Positions 1-11,933 of a stretch of 64,000 bases of DNA are shown here, in pieces. The notes under the pieces are model-generated. The model saw only the letters and a program-made list of their open reading frames with translations, made no database searches and was not told the DNA's origin. Position 1 is the stretch's first letter. The number at the start of each line of letters is the position of its first letter. The translations under genes were made by a program, and so were the position numbers. Location of the stretch: positions 1,798,001 to 1,862,000 of the forward strand of contig JAALGY010000054.1 of NCBI GenBank assembly GCA_032358165.1, written 5' to 3'. The DNA comes from Diplosphaera chodatii. Its lineage: Eukaryota > Chlorophyta > Trebouxiophyceae > Prasiolales > Stichococcaceae.

Positions 1-939
1 CTAGTCAGCCGAAGGCTTTAAGGAGATGGCATAATCAAGATGGTGCTGCACGGCAACAAAAGCATTCCAGCCACTGCGACAACATGCAGGCAGGTTGCAG
101 AAAGCACTGCACCTGCTGCTTGGGGGCCGTCTTTGGTGCAGCAGACTCTGCCTTATAGCGCGCCTCGGACGCTGCCTTGAAGGCACGGATAGCATCCTCT
201 GCTTCCTGATTCGCACGAGCCGCAGCGTTGCCCTGCAGAGCCAACAGCGCGCTGGTGTTTCACATCTGACAAACCCCATGTGCTATCAAGCTGCAAGGCG
301 ATGACGAGATAACATAATCAGGATGGTGCTGCACGGCCACGGCAATGAAAACACTCCAGCCATTGCAACAACATGCAGGCAGGTTGCAGCACTGCACCTG
401 CTGCTTCTTTGGTGCAGCAGGGTCCGCCTTGTAGCGCGCGTCAGACGCTGCCTTGAATGCGCGAGCAGCATCCTCTGCTTCCTGATTTGCACGCTCGCGC
501 CGCAGCCGCTCATCAGCTGCACTGGCGCTCACCCCTGCACGGCCCGCCACATCCTGCAGCACGGCGCATGCGAGGATCCGCTCACTCAGCAGCAGTGCCA
601 TCGGTCCAATCACGTACGTACCATACATTGAGCAGCTATGCATGTTCCATTTGGGCTACGCAGCACGGATCTGCACAGATAACAAGTGGCAAGGCTTGCT
701 CACCGCGCCATTGGCACGGTTCACGCCACCGTTCATGCGGTGCGTGAGCTGGTGACCGAAATCCTTCACGGCGTTCACCGCGTTTTGGACAGCGTTCGCC
801 GTGTCCGCACGGGCGGCTGACGCGTCCCCCTCCGCGAGGTCCTGGCGCCTCGAGGCGCCGCCCTTGCCACGCCCTCGGCCGCGGCCGCCGCCGCCGCGGG
901 GGCCACGTGTCGCCGGGCAGAACACATGTGGCCTGCACA
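1..939 (-). CDS. Ala-rich protein with repeated exon, 3' part (hypothetical)
   Basis: I do not recognise this protein. Reading leftward, an exon starting after a TGTGCAG acceptor near 939 encodes a Gly/Arg-rich stretch (RGPRGGGGRGRGRGKGG) and then an amphipathic helix (DTANAVQNAVNAVKDFGHQL), ending at a GTGAGC donor near 697. Two further exons, near 560-410 and 212-100, encode almost the same module: ANQEAEDAARAFKAASDARY and ANQEAEDAIRAFKAASEARY. Each ends in KQQ at a CAG|GTGCAG donor. The helices are Ala/Glu/Lys-rich and look like coiled coil or LEA-like sequence, but no family can be named. The gene runs off the left edge of the window, so its C-terminus is missing, and the true start to the right is not established. 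It is divergent from the trehalose synthase gene at 1815. Confidence 0.5.
20..500. repeat. Tandem duplication of exon plus intron, period about 280 bp
   Basis: Two direct copies lie side by side, roughly 20-220 and 300-497. Shared landmarks are TGGTGCTGCA at 41 and 324, and GCTTCCTGAT at 201 and 477. The offset is therefore 283 bp at one end and 276 bp at the other. The copies match through both the coding module and the adjacent intron, with small indels, which points to a fairly recent segmental duplication. More copies may lie left of the window. Confidence 0.75.
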
Positions 940-1814
940 CGAGCAGTTCGTGCTGCCAATCACACCTGCCCACGGCCAGTCAGACAAGACCATGCCGGCG
1001 GCACGCAACATGCATGCCTCAGGCGGCGCAAAGGACGAAGCGGACCTGCGGTGGTGCGGTCGGAGCGGCGTCGGAACATGTGGTCGTGATGCAAGGTGGG
1101 TGACCGGGACATGCTGCTGCACCGTAGCCACCAAACTAGACGGCAGCATGACGGCCCTGTTTGGATAAGACAAACATGGATTAGCATGAGCACGGACCGC
1201 GTGGCGGTAAACATCATCAATGCGCATTGATGTAGTGTACAATGCATTTGTCATCAGTGCACAGACAGAAGCGCACGACATGCAGGGACGACGCGCACTT
1301 TACGCCTCAACCGCTTGACGATCTGCCGCCACCAGCTGGCCACCACGAGACTGAGCAGACAGGAGCGGACGGTGGAGGTCTAGCACATGCTTTCCTGTCC
1401 AGAATCGCCGACTAGCCGGTGGCGATGCACGCCGCGATCCACCGACGGTTGCACCGGGAGCATTGTGTGCCAGGGATCAGGGGTGCATTCGTGGCCCTCA
1501 ACGGCACCTTTGACCTACTGCAGAAATTAGCCACGAGCCCAGCATGATTAGCTGACAGCAGGAAGTTGACATTGTGATCTGCCTCACTCAATGCTGACTC
1601 TGCATTGACGCACCTCGGCCCTGTTTTGGCCGCCTGCAACGCGGTGCACATCCGTACATCGTTTGCAGCTAGCGTTGGCGGTCAGCCTGTCGTGTCCAGA
1701 CCGCCGGGCGCCACGCGGCTGATTGCGCTGCCCAGTCCTGCCTCTGCATATCTTGCTGCAGCGAGCAACCAGGTGCTGGCGGCAACTTGGGCCGGGCGCC
1801 CCCCTGGACTCACA
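940..1814. other. Divergent intergenic space upstream of TPS
   Basis: This 0.87 kb stretch separates the minus-strand Ala-rich gene from the plus-strand TPS gene. It probably holds both promoters and any unrecognised 5' exons. Frames stay open on both strands but show no conserved block I can name. The frame leading into the TPS start is open back to 1605. The residues before 1815 do not resemble plant class II TPS N-termini, whereas those after it do. Confidence 0.4.
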
Positions 1815-4800
1815 ATGATGAAGTCCATGGGGGCGTCGATGGGCGGCAGCTATCGCGATCTGACGGCGCTGGCCAGTGGCAACTATGATGGCAGCGGCGG
1901 CATCGACCTCGATGCAGGGGGCCCACTCTCGTTCAGCGCGCCCCGAGGCCGCGGGTCCAGGAACTCAATAGACAGTGGGGACGTGAAGCCTAGGAAACGG
2001 TGGGCATCGAGGCTGCAGCATGCTCTGGTAGCCCTCTCGACTGCCCCCATGTCCCCGCATGCAGCGTGCCGAGGCCTGCAACGTTGCCCTGCAGGATCAT
2101 CCTGGTGGCGAACCACCTGCCCATCAGGGCAACCAGGTCGAAAGACGATCGCAGCTGGGACTTTGAGTGGGACGATGACGCCCTCATTGCGCAGGCGCAC
2201 GTGCGTGGCGACCTCCACATGCTGCATCCACCGCTTGTGCTGGATGCGTCTCCGTCGTCACATCAGCGCTCCCCTTGTGAATGTTGTCGCGACAATGCAG
2301 CATGCTCACAGCTCCTCATACGGTGTTGCACGAATGTGCAGGAGGGGCTGGGGGACGACGTCGAGATTGTGCACGTCGGCACACTCACAGTGGAGGTGGA
2401 CCCCATGGAGCAGGAGGTGCGAGTACTCTGGATGTGGATTGACAGGTGTGTGCTTGGAGTTCGAGGCACACGACTGCGACCTGAGACTGAGCGCAACCCC
2501 TGGGTGCGTCCGCAGACAGTGGCGCTGGAGCTGCTCAGCGCATACCAGTGCCACCCAGTGTTCTTGGGCAAAGAGCTGAAGGAGGAGTACTACAAAGGTG
2601 GTGCTGTGTATCAACCGTGCCGCAGTCTGCATCCCGCTACCATGCTGCATGTTCACCTTGCGTAGCAACATGCACCCGCGAGTCAACACCGTGATGTTGT
2701 GTGCAGGCTTCTGCAAACAGCAGCTGTGGCCGTTGTTCCACTACCTCATCCCGCTGTCTCCCTCCAGCTCCGGCAGATTTGATCCAGTCCTCTGGCAGGC
2801 TTACGTGAAGGCCAACAAGGTGCCCTGCCCGACCCGCCTGCAGCCCTCAACACAGCAGCTGTCCAACATGGCACTGCACGCCACAGACGATCCCGCTTGC
2901 AGACACGCCACCTGTTCCTCCCTGCAGGCCTTCTCGGACAAGCTTGTCGAGATTGTCAGCATGGACGATGACTTTGTTTGGATCCATGACTATCATCTCA
3001 TGGTGACATGGCTGCCACCATCGCACTATATTCCGCCATGCGTCTACCGATGTTAACCAGATGTATGTCCATTGCAAGCGCTAACTATGACTGTATGAGC
3101 TGAGGGTCTGCTGACCAGTCACACGCATACTTGCAGGTTTTGCCGTCGTTGCTCCGAAAGCGGTTCAATCGTGTACGCTGCGGCCTGTTTCTGCATTCGC
3201 CGTTCCCATCCTCTGAGATCTTCCGCACTTTCCCAAAGCGGGATGAAGTGCTCCGATCTCTGCTGAATGCAGACCTTGTAGGTGCGCTCCAGCGAATTTC
3301 CCAGCTGCATTGCTGCATCAGCTTTCAGCGGTCACATGAACCTGAAAGCTAGCAGCGCCAGAGGGGGACGCTGGTGCGGTTTGTCTGATGGATGTGTTGC
3401 ATCGCAGGGTTCCACACGTTTGACTACGCGCGGCATTTCCTATCGTGCTGTTCCCGCATGCTGGGGGTGGAGCATGTCACGCAGCGGGGCGCCATCATGC
3501 TAGAGTGAGAGAGCGCTGACGTGCCCGCACAGACTCCTGCTTGGTGTGGTGTGTAGCCTTGGCAGCACGCTTAGTCGGCCATGTGCTACGCAGGTACTAC
3601 GGGCGCAATGTGGGGATCAAGATCATGCCGACGGGCGTGAACTGCGAGCGGCTGCTCGCCGGCCTGCAGTGGAAGGACACCATCTGGCGGCGGGGCGAGC
3701 TGAAGGTATGGCCGCACATGCACCATGCAAAGATGCTCATCCTTCATGAAACAAACGAGATAGGAGGTCTTGCTCGGTTTGAGCTGCTTGTGAGAGCCAC
3801 ACCTCCCGGCGCTGAGGCGGCGGCGTCCCCCCCTGCAATGCAGGCGCAGTTCAGGGACCAGACGGTGCTGATCGGCGTGGACGACATGGACCTGTTCAAG
3901 GGCATCGAGCTGAAGCTGCAGGCGGTGGAGCGGCTGCTGGAGCAGCACGCCGACTGGCGCGGCAAGCTGGTGCTCGTGCAGGTCACCAATGCCCCCAGGT
4001 GCTCCCGCGGATGCATACGCACTGCTCACACAAACTCCTCACTCTGTGACACACATGGTGCACCATGTAGCCCGCACAGCTGCTGTTCCCACAGCACGAG
4101 CTGCCGGCTGCCTGGCGGCAGTGCAGCAGAGCACAGCGCCCCAGCGGACGATGCCATGCTGCGCAGGTCGTCCGGAGCGGACATCACGGACCTTCACAAC
4201 TACTGTGTGAAGCTCGTGGACGACATCAACCGGCGGTGAGGGAGTCATTCTGACAGTGCCTAGCCTGTCTACCCATGCAGCGTCAACTCACAGCTGCCAT
4301 CTGGGAGTCCTCGTTGCCACCCCGACTGAACACCCGAGGCCGGGGCGTGCAGGTATGGCACTCCGACATACAAGCCCATTGTGTGGCTGGAGCGCCCGGT
4401 GCCGCTGTACGAGCGCATCGCCCTGTACAGCATCGCAGACGTGGCTGTGGTGACCGCCACGCGCGATGGCATGAACCTGGTGCCCTACGAGTACATCGTC
4501 TGCCGCCAGGGTGCAGATGTGAGGTCCTACTTGAGCTGCGTCATGAATCTGGTCTCGTGGACCTCTCCCTTAACTGCAACCACCATGGCTTGCCAAATGC
4601 ACACTGTGGCCTCCCAACATGCCGCATCCTGATCTGTAATCCTCCTGTCGCCTGATGCCATGCCTGGAACCCAACCCTGCATGGATCGTGCTTCCAGGAG
4701 GCGGACGACAAGAAGGAGGCGACCACATCGATGGTGGTGGTCTCCGAGTTTGTCGGCTGCTCGCCCAGCGTCAGCGGCGCCATCCGCGTGAACCCCTGGT

Positions 4801-7294
4801 CCATCGACAGCGTGGCGGACGGCATCTACACCGCCATCCAGATGCCCGCAGGCGACCGCCACCTGCGCCACGAGAAGCACTGGCGCTACATCAGCGGCCA
4901 CACCGTTGGCTACTGGGCGCAGGTGCTTGCCCTCGTTGTGTGTTACGTTCGGTGTTCTGTGTTTGGTATGACCCCATGCAGATGAAACACCGTCAGCTCT
5001 GCCCCGCTCACTCCGTCGCAGAGGGCGTGTTGCCATGGCTGCACTGCTGCGTTGTTGAGCATTAAGTGCTGACCATCAGCAGCGCTTCAATGCAATAAAC
5101 TGATGTGTGCATGTTCTCATTTGCAGTCGTTCACGGCAGACCTGGAGAAGTTTACGCGGGAGCACAGCAAGATGAAGTGCTATGGGCTGGGGCTGGGCCT
5201 GAACACGTTCAAGATGGTGGCCCTCACCGAGCACTTCCGCAAGCTGGAGCTGCCGCACCTGCTCAACGCCTACACCAGGCACGCTGCCTGTGCTGAGCTG
5301 CACTCGATGCAGCTGGGCAGTGGAAGTCATGCGTCTGAGTCGCAACATGCCCACACATGCCAACTTGACACTTTGCCAGATATGGGCACCATCCTGCTGC
5401 TGTGCAGGTCTGCAAAGCGGCTCTTCCTGCTGGACTACGATGGCACGCTGCTGCCGCAATCCAGCATCTCGACGAAGCCCGGCAAGGAGGTGGGTTTCCA
5501 GTGCTTCGCTGGCACATCGTGCGCAACAGTGCTTCGAGCTCATCAGCACACCAGTATCAGAAGTGACTGTTCCTCATCTGACCCTGGCTTGTATGACTTT
5601 GGGCCGTGGCATGCCCAGGTGCTGGACATCCTGTGCGGGCTGACGGCGGACCCCAAGAACGAGGTGTACATCATCTCGGGGCGGGGCAAGAAGGACCTGG
5701 GCGACTGGTTCTCCTCCGTGGTGAGAATTCAGTTGCAGTCTTGTGCTCCATCGCCATGCATAAGCTTATTGCGCTGGAAAGCGGCTGCTGCAGCCAAGGG
5801 ACACGACCCCGCAAATGCAGATGGCCCCAGCTGGCAGCACCCCAGGCCGAGGCGTGACAATGGTCCGCCTCTTGGCCGTGTTGCTGCCCCATCAGCCTTC
5901 ACCCCACGCACCGCAGGACCGGCTGGGGCTGGCGGCGGAGCACGGCTTCTTCTTCCGGGCGGCGGGCGCGGGCGAGTGGGAGGCGCGCTTCGGGGAGGCG
6001 GACGAGCAGGCGGCGTGGAAGGAGATGACGCGCCCCATCCTGGAGCTGTACACCGAGTCCACCGACGGCTCCAACATCGAGGCCAAGGACTCCGCGCTGG
6101 TGCGGCCGCGCTCAGTGTCCCGCTGCGTCGCACGCCCCACGGACAGGAGTATCGGATGCTGACCTCGTCATCATGTGCGATCACAGCATGCATGCATAGC
6201 GTCTCCTGCACTTGCTGTCACTCTGCGGCCCTCACGCAGAAGCTTGAGCGTCCTGCCCAGATTCTTCTGACTGTCGACCTCGTGATTCCAGATGTGGCTG
6301 CTGCTCCCGCGCAGGTGTGGCACTACAGGGAGGCCGACCCGGACCTGGGCGCCTGGCAGGCCAAGGAGCTGCTGGACCACCTGGAGGGCGTGCTGGCCAA
6401 CGAGCCCGTGGAGGTCATCTCGGGGCAGTCCATCGTGGAGGTCAAGCCGCAGGTGCGGGGCGCTGCCCCTGGTGCATCCATGATGCATGCACCCTGCACC
6501 AGACACGCTCTGCTGCATGCAGCCTCTGCTGCCACTGGATGTCACCAGCACAAAGAGCGTACCAGGCTGACCGCTGCACTGGGCAGTGGTCTGTATATCG
6601 ACCACCAAGCATCGACGCTGTGGCCTGTGACTGGGCAGGGCGTCAGCAAGGGCGGCATGGTGGAGGCGATCCTGACGGCGGCCGCCCGCACCGGGTCAGC
6701 GCCCGACTTTGTGCTGTGCATCGGCGACGACCGCAGCGACGAGGACATGTTCACTGCGATGGAGCACGTGACCTTCTCGCCACACTTGCCGGCCGAGGTG
6801 CGCGCTGCATGCAAAGCAGAACGTGCCCCACACTTCACCCGCAAGCGTGCGCACATCGTGGCATCTCATCACGTGCATCATCCTTGTGAGCGGAGTACAT
6901 GACTTGCGAGCGCAGGATCATGCTGTGCTGCAGGTGTTTGCATGCACAGTCGGGCAGAAGCCGTCCAAGGCGCCCTTCTACGTGAATGACACGGTGCACA
7001 GTCAACCACACTATGTCTAATGTCTGAAGCGCCCCTCTGCCACCTGCAGAACTGGATGCCGCTTGTACTTTCAGGCTGCATGAACTGATATGCCGCTGTG
7101 GACGAGTGATTGACATGCAAACTCACGGAGTCGAGTGTTGGGCAAAACAGGAAGATGTCCTGTTCACGCTTGCGCGGCTGGCGGAGGCCTCTGGGGCCCC
7201 GTCTATGGCAGCAGCAGTTTCGGGAAGTCAGTACCCCCAGTTGGTGCAGCGGCCCAGCGTCACAGACATGCGCACGCAGCAGCCGGTGATGTGA
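1815..7294 (+). CDS. TPS: Class II trehalose-6-phosphate synthase/phosphatase fusion
   Basis: A multi-exon gene for a plant-type class II TPS with an N-terminal GT20 synthase-like domain and a C-terminal HAD phosphatase domain. The start MMKSMG..LTALASGN resembles the LLDLASGN opening of plant class II proteins. Exon 1 (1815-1999) joins 2095 to give IILVANHLPIRA. GT20 blocks follow: FVWIHDYHLMV (2968), LFLHSPFPSSEIFRTFPKR (3185), GIKIMPTGVN (3615), VDDMDLFKGIELKL (3879) and DGMNLVPYEYIVCRQG (4467). Phosphatase motifs are LLDYDGTLLP (5431), IISGRGKKDL (5669), AEHGFFFR (5937), GVSKGGMVEA (6640) and GDDRSDEDMF (6723). In the synthase domain the usual Arg of VDRLDYxKG is Asp, as in plant class II members, which are often weak or inactive synthases. 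The phosphatase Asp residues are intact. A regulatory or T6P-phosphatase role in sugar signalling is the likeliest function (inference). The last exon ends at a TGA at 7294. Confidence 0.93.
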
Positions 7295-8311
7295 GCGTGC
7301 AGCGGCGTCGGGTAGGGGTGCAGCAGACAGCAGCAGCGGTAGCAGCTGTGCAGGCGTGCCAGGAGCTGCGCTTTCTGTTGTGTGTGGCGCGTCTGGAGGG
7401 GCGCACATCTGCTCAGCACCGTGAGCTGAGGCTGGGCAATCAGCAGACACACACAGCAAGTGGTGGCAGCCGACCCTGGCAGGAAGCCGGATTTTGTTAG
7501 GCAACTGACTTAAAAGCTCGCACACGTGCAGAAGGCACAGGCAGGGCACCCCGTCTTACTTTGTGTCATAGCAGTAGTTCTCAGTCTGGCCTGCAGACTT
7601 CAGCAGAGTTGGGCATTTGCGTTTCATGCGAGTGACAGGCATTCAGTGAGTAGACAAAACTTGGAAGCAAGTGCACTGTGATGCTTGCGGGTTCTGCACC
7701 ATGGTTGCTGGCAATCAGCTGCTGTTGCATCGAGCGCCCTATCGGTTACATTTGCATTGCATGGGACACCTCGGTCGTCAGCAGTCAATCATGCCAAAGA
7801 ACTGCACAGCCCTCACGCATTTGCAGTCCGAGTAATCATGCATGGGCCACAGCCGCCCATGTTATGACATCCTACACACCCGAAAAACTGCATGACGAAT
7901 CGCATTGACATGTACACAGCAGCGCCTCGACACAAGCAGTTGTCGAGCGCAGCCCAAAGGTCTGCTGAAGGTGACAGGTGCCCAATAGCACATGTCACGG
8001 GTTCCGCTGAGCTGACTCGGCCACGCCATTGGGCAGTGACAGTCAGAACGCTGAACACTTCAAAATTCGTTTGCCACCTCGAAGCAAGGGTTCGTTGCGC
8101 GGCGCGCCGACGCACAGATCCTATATACACATACGTTATGCCCAGAATCATTGGTTATAACGGCCAACCTGCTCACAGAGTGGTCCCACCCCAAGTATGC
8201 TGCCCGTAGAGCCAAAAGCCGGCGCTGCAAGCGCCAGGCGGGCCGACCAGCGGCCGCTTGCCATGTGGCAAGTCGAGCACGGCTTCGCCCAAGAGGATGG
8301 GCTGAGCCGCA
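7295..8311. other. Convergent intergenic space, TPS / disordered gene
   Basis: About 1 kb lies between the TPS stop and the 3' end of the minus-strand gene at 8312. Short open frames occur on both strands, but none shows a conserved motif or a convincing exon. It probably holds both 3' untranslated regions. No repeat or RNA gene is visible. Confidence 0.4.
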
Positions 8312-9522
8312 TCAGCCGCACGTCGAGAGGACGGCGGCGCTCTGGGAGCGAGGGCAGCTGTCCTTGCACACGCGGCTGCGGCCGAGGCGGGGCAGCGACG
8401 ACGGCTCCAGCATGAAGACGGCGCCGGGCTCGTCGGGCAGCACGCCGATCGGAGATGGCACACGCTGCGGTGGCTCGAGCGCATCCGAGCTGCTTGGGGC
8501 TGGGCTCTCGCTGAGCGGCACTGGCAGGTGCTGCTGCTCGGCACCTGGCTGGCTGTACCCCTGCAAACGCAGCATGGTGCTTTTGTCAGTCAGCTGGCCT
8601 TGAGGGATGTGCAGTTGTAGGCTTTCAACGGCCACAGGTCAATGTTAACCTGAGGAGTGAGTCCAGTCGCCATGAGAGTCCCCAAGACAGCATGCATGCG
8701 TGCACGAGGTGCAGCAGGCACGCTGGGGCTGAGCGGCGGGCAAAGCTCACCTGTGGCTCTGGCTGGAATGGGTGCATCTGTGACTGGCCGGCGAGGCCCG
8801 CGTGCTGATAAACTGCATGCGGATCCTCATCCAGATCCATGCTGTGGCTGGAGGCGGCCCGGCCGGACGACATGGCCCTGCAGAGCAAACCGACCGACAT
8901 TGGCATCCAGAGCATGCTCATAAGAAATGTAGACCACTGGCCAGGCCTTAGATGCGCAGTTTCGATGCCTTGGTGTTACAAGTCGCCTCACGGACAAGGG
9001 GACGCAGCCGTTGTATTCGAAGCAGCGTATTCGGGCAGCCCGACAGCGTACACACACCATCAAGCAGCATCAACCCATGCAATGAAGCATTCACCTGGGC
9101 GTCGGAATGCTGATGGGGTTTGAGTGGCTGGGGCTGGGGCTGGTGCTGTCGCGGCGGAAGACGCATGACCCAGAGCGCAGGCCCAGGGACTCGAGCTCGC
9201 GCTCCTCCGCCAGGGACTGCAGCTGGCCCGAGGAGCAGCTCTTGCGCAGGCCGCCCCCGAAAGCGCGGCTCTTGCCGATATTCAAACTGCGCAGGCCACT
9301 TGGCCGGGTGACGACTGCCGCCTTCTGAGCCTCCCGCAACGCCGCCGATAGCGGACTGGCTGGCACAGCCCGCCTGCTTGGGCTGTGGCTGTCTGAGTAG
9401 CTGGGGGAGTAGTGGCTGTTGCTGGAGCTGGTGTCGCCGTGGCGAGGTGAGCACACGAATCCGCACACCCGCACCGGCGACAGGCAGCTCTGTGCCTCAC
9501 ATTCTGGCATCGCGAGCCCCAT
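8312..9522 (-). CDS. Ser/Pro-rich disordered protein (hypothetical)
   Basis: I do not recognise the product. Three exons read in one consistent frame. Exon 1 (9522-9095) starts MGLAMPECEAQSCLSPVR and carries Ser-rich runs such as SSSNSHYSPSYSDSHSPS, then a basic helical part around LRSLNIGKSRAFGGGLRK. Exon 2 begins after CTCTGCAG near 8884 with AMSSGRAASSHSMDLDEDP and ends in PEPQ before GTGAGC. Exon 3 (8560-8312) begins GYSQPGAEQQHLPVP and ends STCG-stop. The total is about 270 residues. There is no membrane segment and no catalytic motif. Repeated SP and SPS sites suggest phosphorylation. It lies 264 bp downstream of TFIIF beta on the same strand. The start is the first Met that keeps the low-complexity composition; an upstream Met in the same frame cannot be excluded. 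Confidence 0.5.
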
Positions 9523-9786
9523 CCTTGAAAACAGATAGCATGCGACGCTGCTCGGGGCACTCGCATATGCGGTGCAGACGGTGCAGTGGCTTCTCGACAC
9601 TGGCTGACAACAAAGGCAGCCGTCCAAAAATGTAGACTAGCGGCCATTTAATGACGACACCGCAGCTTATTACACATCGTTGGCTGACAAGTGCAGAGCC
9701 AGAAGGAAGCTGCGTCGTTCAAATGTGGCTACCAACCCCTGCAGGGGTTTCATCCTAAGCCGCACACTATGAAGCCCCACCGACCG

Positions 9787-11500
9787 TCAGTCTTGTCGGT
9801 GCTGTCCCCGATATTCTGGCTTCACCTGTTTGTATGCCATCAGCAGGCAAGCTTCAGGACACACTAAAGACACCATGAGCTGCTGCAGACCGCCGTCAGC
9901 GTGTGGCGATACACTTGTGCGTCATGCATGCATCACCCAACACCGCTGACGAGGCGGACGGGTCAGTGCACACCTGCCATTTGTCCCGGTTGGGCCCGGT
10001 CTTGTTCAAGAGTGCAACGCCATCCAGCACCTCCTGCAGGCTTGGGCTGAGACATGTCAGCGTGATGCATTTCTAATGCAGCCGGATGTGCCATGCCAGC
10101 GTAGACACCGCAGCATTCAGGCAATGCCTTCCACATACGAGTGCTGGCATGCACAGGTCTGGAATCACAACCTGCACTGCAACAAAGGTGTAGACACCGC
10201 TGCAAGGCAGCAGCCGCACCTTGAGCCAGGGCGCAGGCTGGTCGGTCTCCCGCTGCAGCTGCACGAAGGACCAGGTGGACTGCTTCTCGAACAGGCCGAA
10301 CAGCAGGTTCTCCAGTGCGTCCCGCTCCATGCGCAGCCGCTTGTTGTCGGTCACCTTCTCCGCCTGTTGATGCAGGCATCAATTGCAATAGCAATAGCCG
10401 CCATCTTTGTGTTGGCCAACACTGAGCTCGTCCGCAGGCACACAGGCCAAGCATGCTGTGCCTTGACAGTATCACTAGGATGGCCTGCAGACAATCTTGT
10501 GCCATGACGCATCAGTTCAGCACCTTGCCTTACAACACACAGCAGCGTCAGGTGAATGTGCTGAGCAGCGGGACCCGTTGCGGTGCCTCGTCTCAATGCT
10601 GACCAGCCGAAGCAGCAGTAGGGATCGGGGCTGGGGCACAACCCACCTTGCGCTTCATGTAGCCGACGGGCATGGGGCGCAGCAGCAGGTTGCGCGGGTC
10701 GTCAATGATCTGCATGACGCGGGTCTTCCTGCCGGCCGCCTGCGACCGGTCCCGCGCCAGGGAGCGGTACTGCGGGTCCAACTGCAGACAATTGAAAATA
10801 TCGCCTCAGAGTGAAAGGGCACGCTGAAATGCAATCTCAAGGTCTAGACAAGGTTCGCAGCCACCACAGCTAGATGAGCAGTTGGTCAGCATACCCTGCC
10901 CTGCGCTGCCCGCAGCATCTCAACGTCAAAGCGCTGGTCCACTCGCCCTTCGACGCCTGCGGAAGGTTTGCAATTTATGTTCTCACATATCAACACTCCA
11001 TCAGCTGTGACAGGCAACGCATCGAACGCAGTATTTGCATCAATGCCTGCCGCTAGACCACCACTGACGCACCAATGCTGCCGTTGCTCTGCCTGTTGAA
11101 GCAGTATGCATCCTGCACACCGTCAGCGTGCGGGCGCATATTGAACTCCTTCGGTATGCTGGGAAACGTCGCTGGGTCCAGCTCAAGCCTGAAATCCGAA
11201 GAGCTCTGCAATACGCAATCATGAGCACATTGGACACTCGGCGCCGGCCCTGCAAGATTCACCGCGACGCAACATATCTCGGCATATTGCTGGCAACTTA
11301 GATCCCAGAATTTCAGGGTTAGGGACCTGCGTGGTGTTGTGAGTTACGCGCACGCGCCCAACTGGCTGGCCAGCCGGATCAGCACTGGCGCCACCCTCCG
11401 CAGCCATCGCATGAAGGCGCTGCGCCACCATGGGCGGGAGTTTGACAAGCCACAGCTTCTTGTCTGACGACGACACGTCAAGCGCACTGCCGTTGGACAT
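9787..11500 (-). CDS. TFIIF-beta: Transcription initiation factor IIF, beta subunit (RAP30)
   Basis: The small subunit of TFIIF, which binds RNA polymerase II and helps place it in the pre-initiation complex. The start is the Met at 11500 (MSNGSALDVSSSDKKLWLVK). KLWLVKLPPMVAQRL matches the conserved RAP30 N-terminus, which dimerises with TFIIF alpha. A middle exon (about 10781-10660) gives YRSLARDRSQAAGRKTRVMQ and then IIDDPRNLLLRPMP, the linker before the C-terminal domain. The winged helix follows: RMERDALENLLFGLFEKQS (about 10330), LQRETDQPAPWLK and EVLDGVALLNKTGPNRDKWQ (about 10035). A short last exon (9825-9787) reads VKPEYRGQHRQD-stop, matching the LKPEYK end of the family. There are at least six exons. 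The N-terminal domain looks complete, although exon joins between 11340 and 10900 are approximate. Confidence 0.9.
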
Positions 11501-11933
11501 GGTGCAGCCTATGCAAACTGATGGTGAATGAGCAGCGCAAGGATGAGATGACGCAACAGCGGCAGAAGGGGTGATCCTGCAGCACGGGCAATGCTGCGCT
11601 GCTGATCAGCTTTGCTATATCCACTTTCTTATCGGTCGTGTTTGCCACAATGAAATCTTTTTTTTGCGTGAAAGCTTGGGCAAACTGTACCAATGTGTTG
11701 ATCAATGACAATTAGGTGGCGCTAGGCTGGCAGGCATGCAGACTACAAGCCATTTGCACTTTGCGCCACTGCAGACCTGTACGCAGGCTGCAAAGGCTGC
11801 ATCCCTTCGCTCCTTATCGGAAACATATCGAGGCAGGTCAACGCAGGAATAGGCAGGGGTTACAGGCGTGCCCTACAGCACATGCAGTTGCGGCGGCATT
11901 GAGCTGTCGAAGTCGTGTCTTGAGCATCGTTAG
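11501..11933. other. Divergent promoter space, TFIIF beta / small basic protein
   Basis: This 433 bp interval lies between two divergently transcribed starts and must hold both promoters. A short T-run near 11657 is the only low-complexity sequence. No TATA-like element or conserved box could be assigned with confidence. Confidence 0.4.

Noticed and set aside
1..560. The left-edge repeats as a CRISPR array or transposon
   Set aside because: Two long diverged copies that include a coding exon and intron, no short regular spacers, no terminal inverted repeats and no transposase.
5103..6902. A 599-codon continuous frame on the plus strand within TPS, as one exon
   Set aside because: Conserved TPS blocks lie in this and other frames and are separated by typical GT...TGCAG introns. 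The frame merely happens to stay open across introns.
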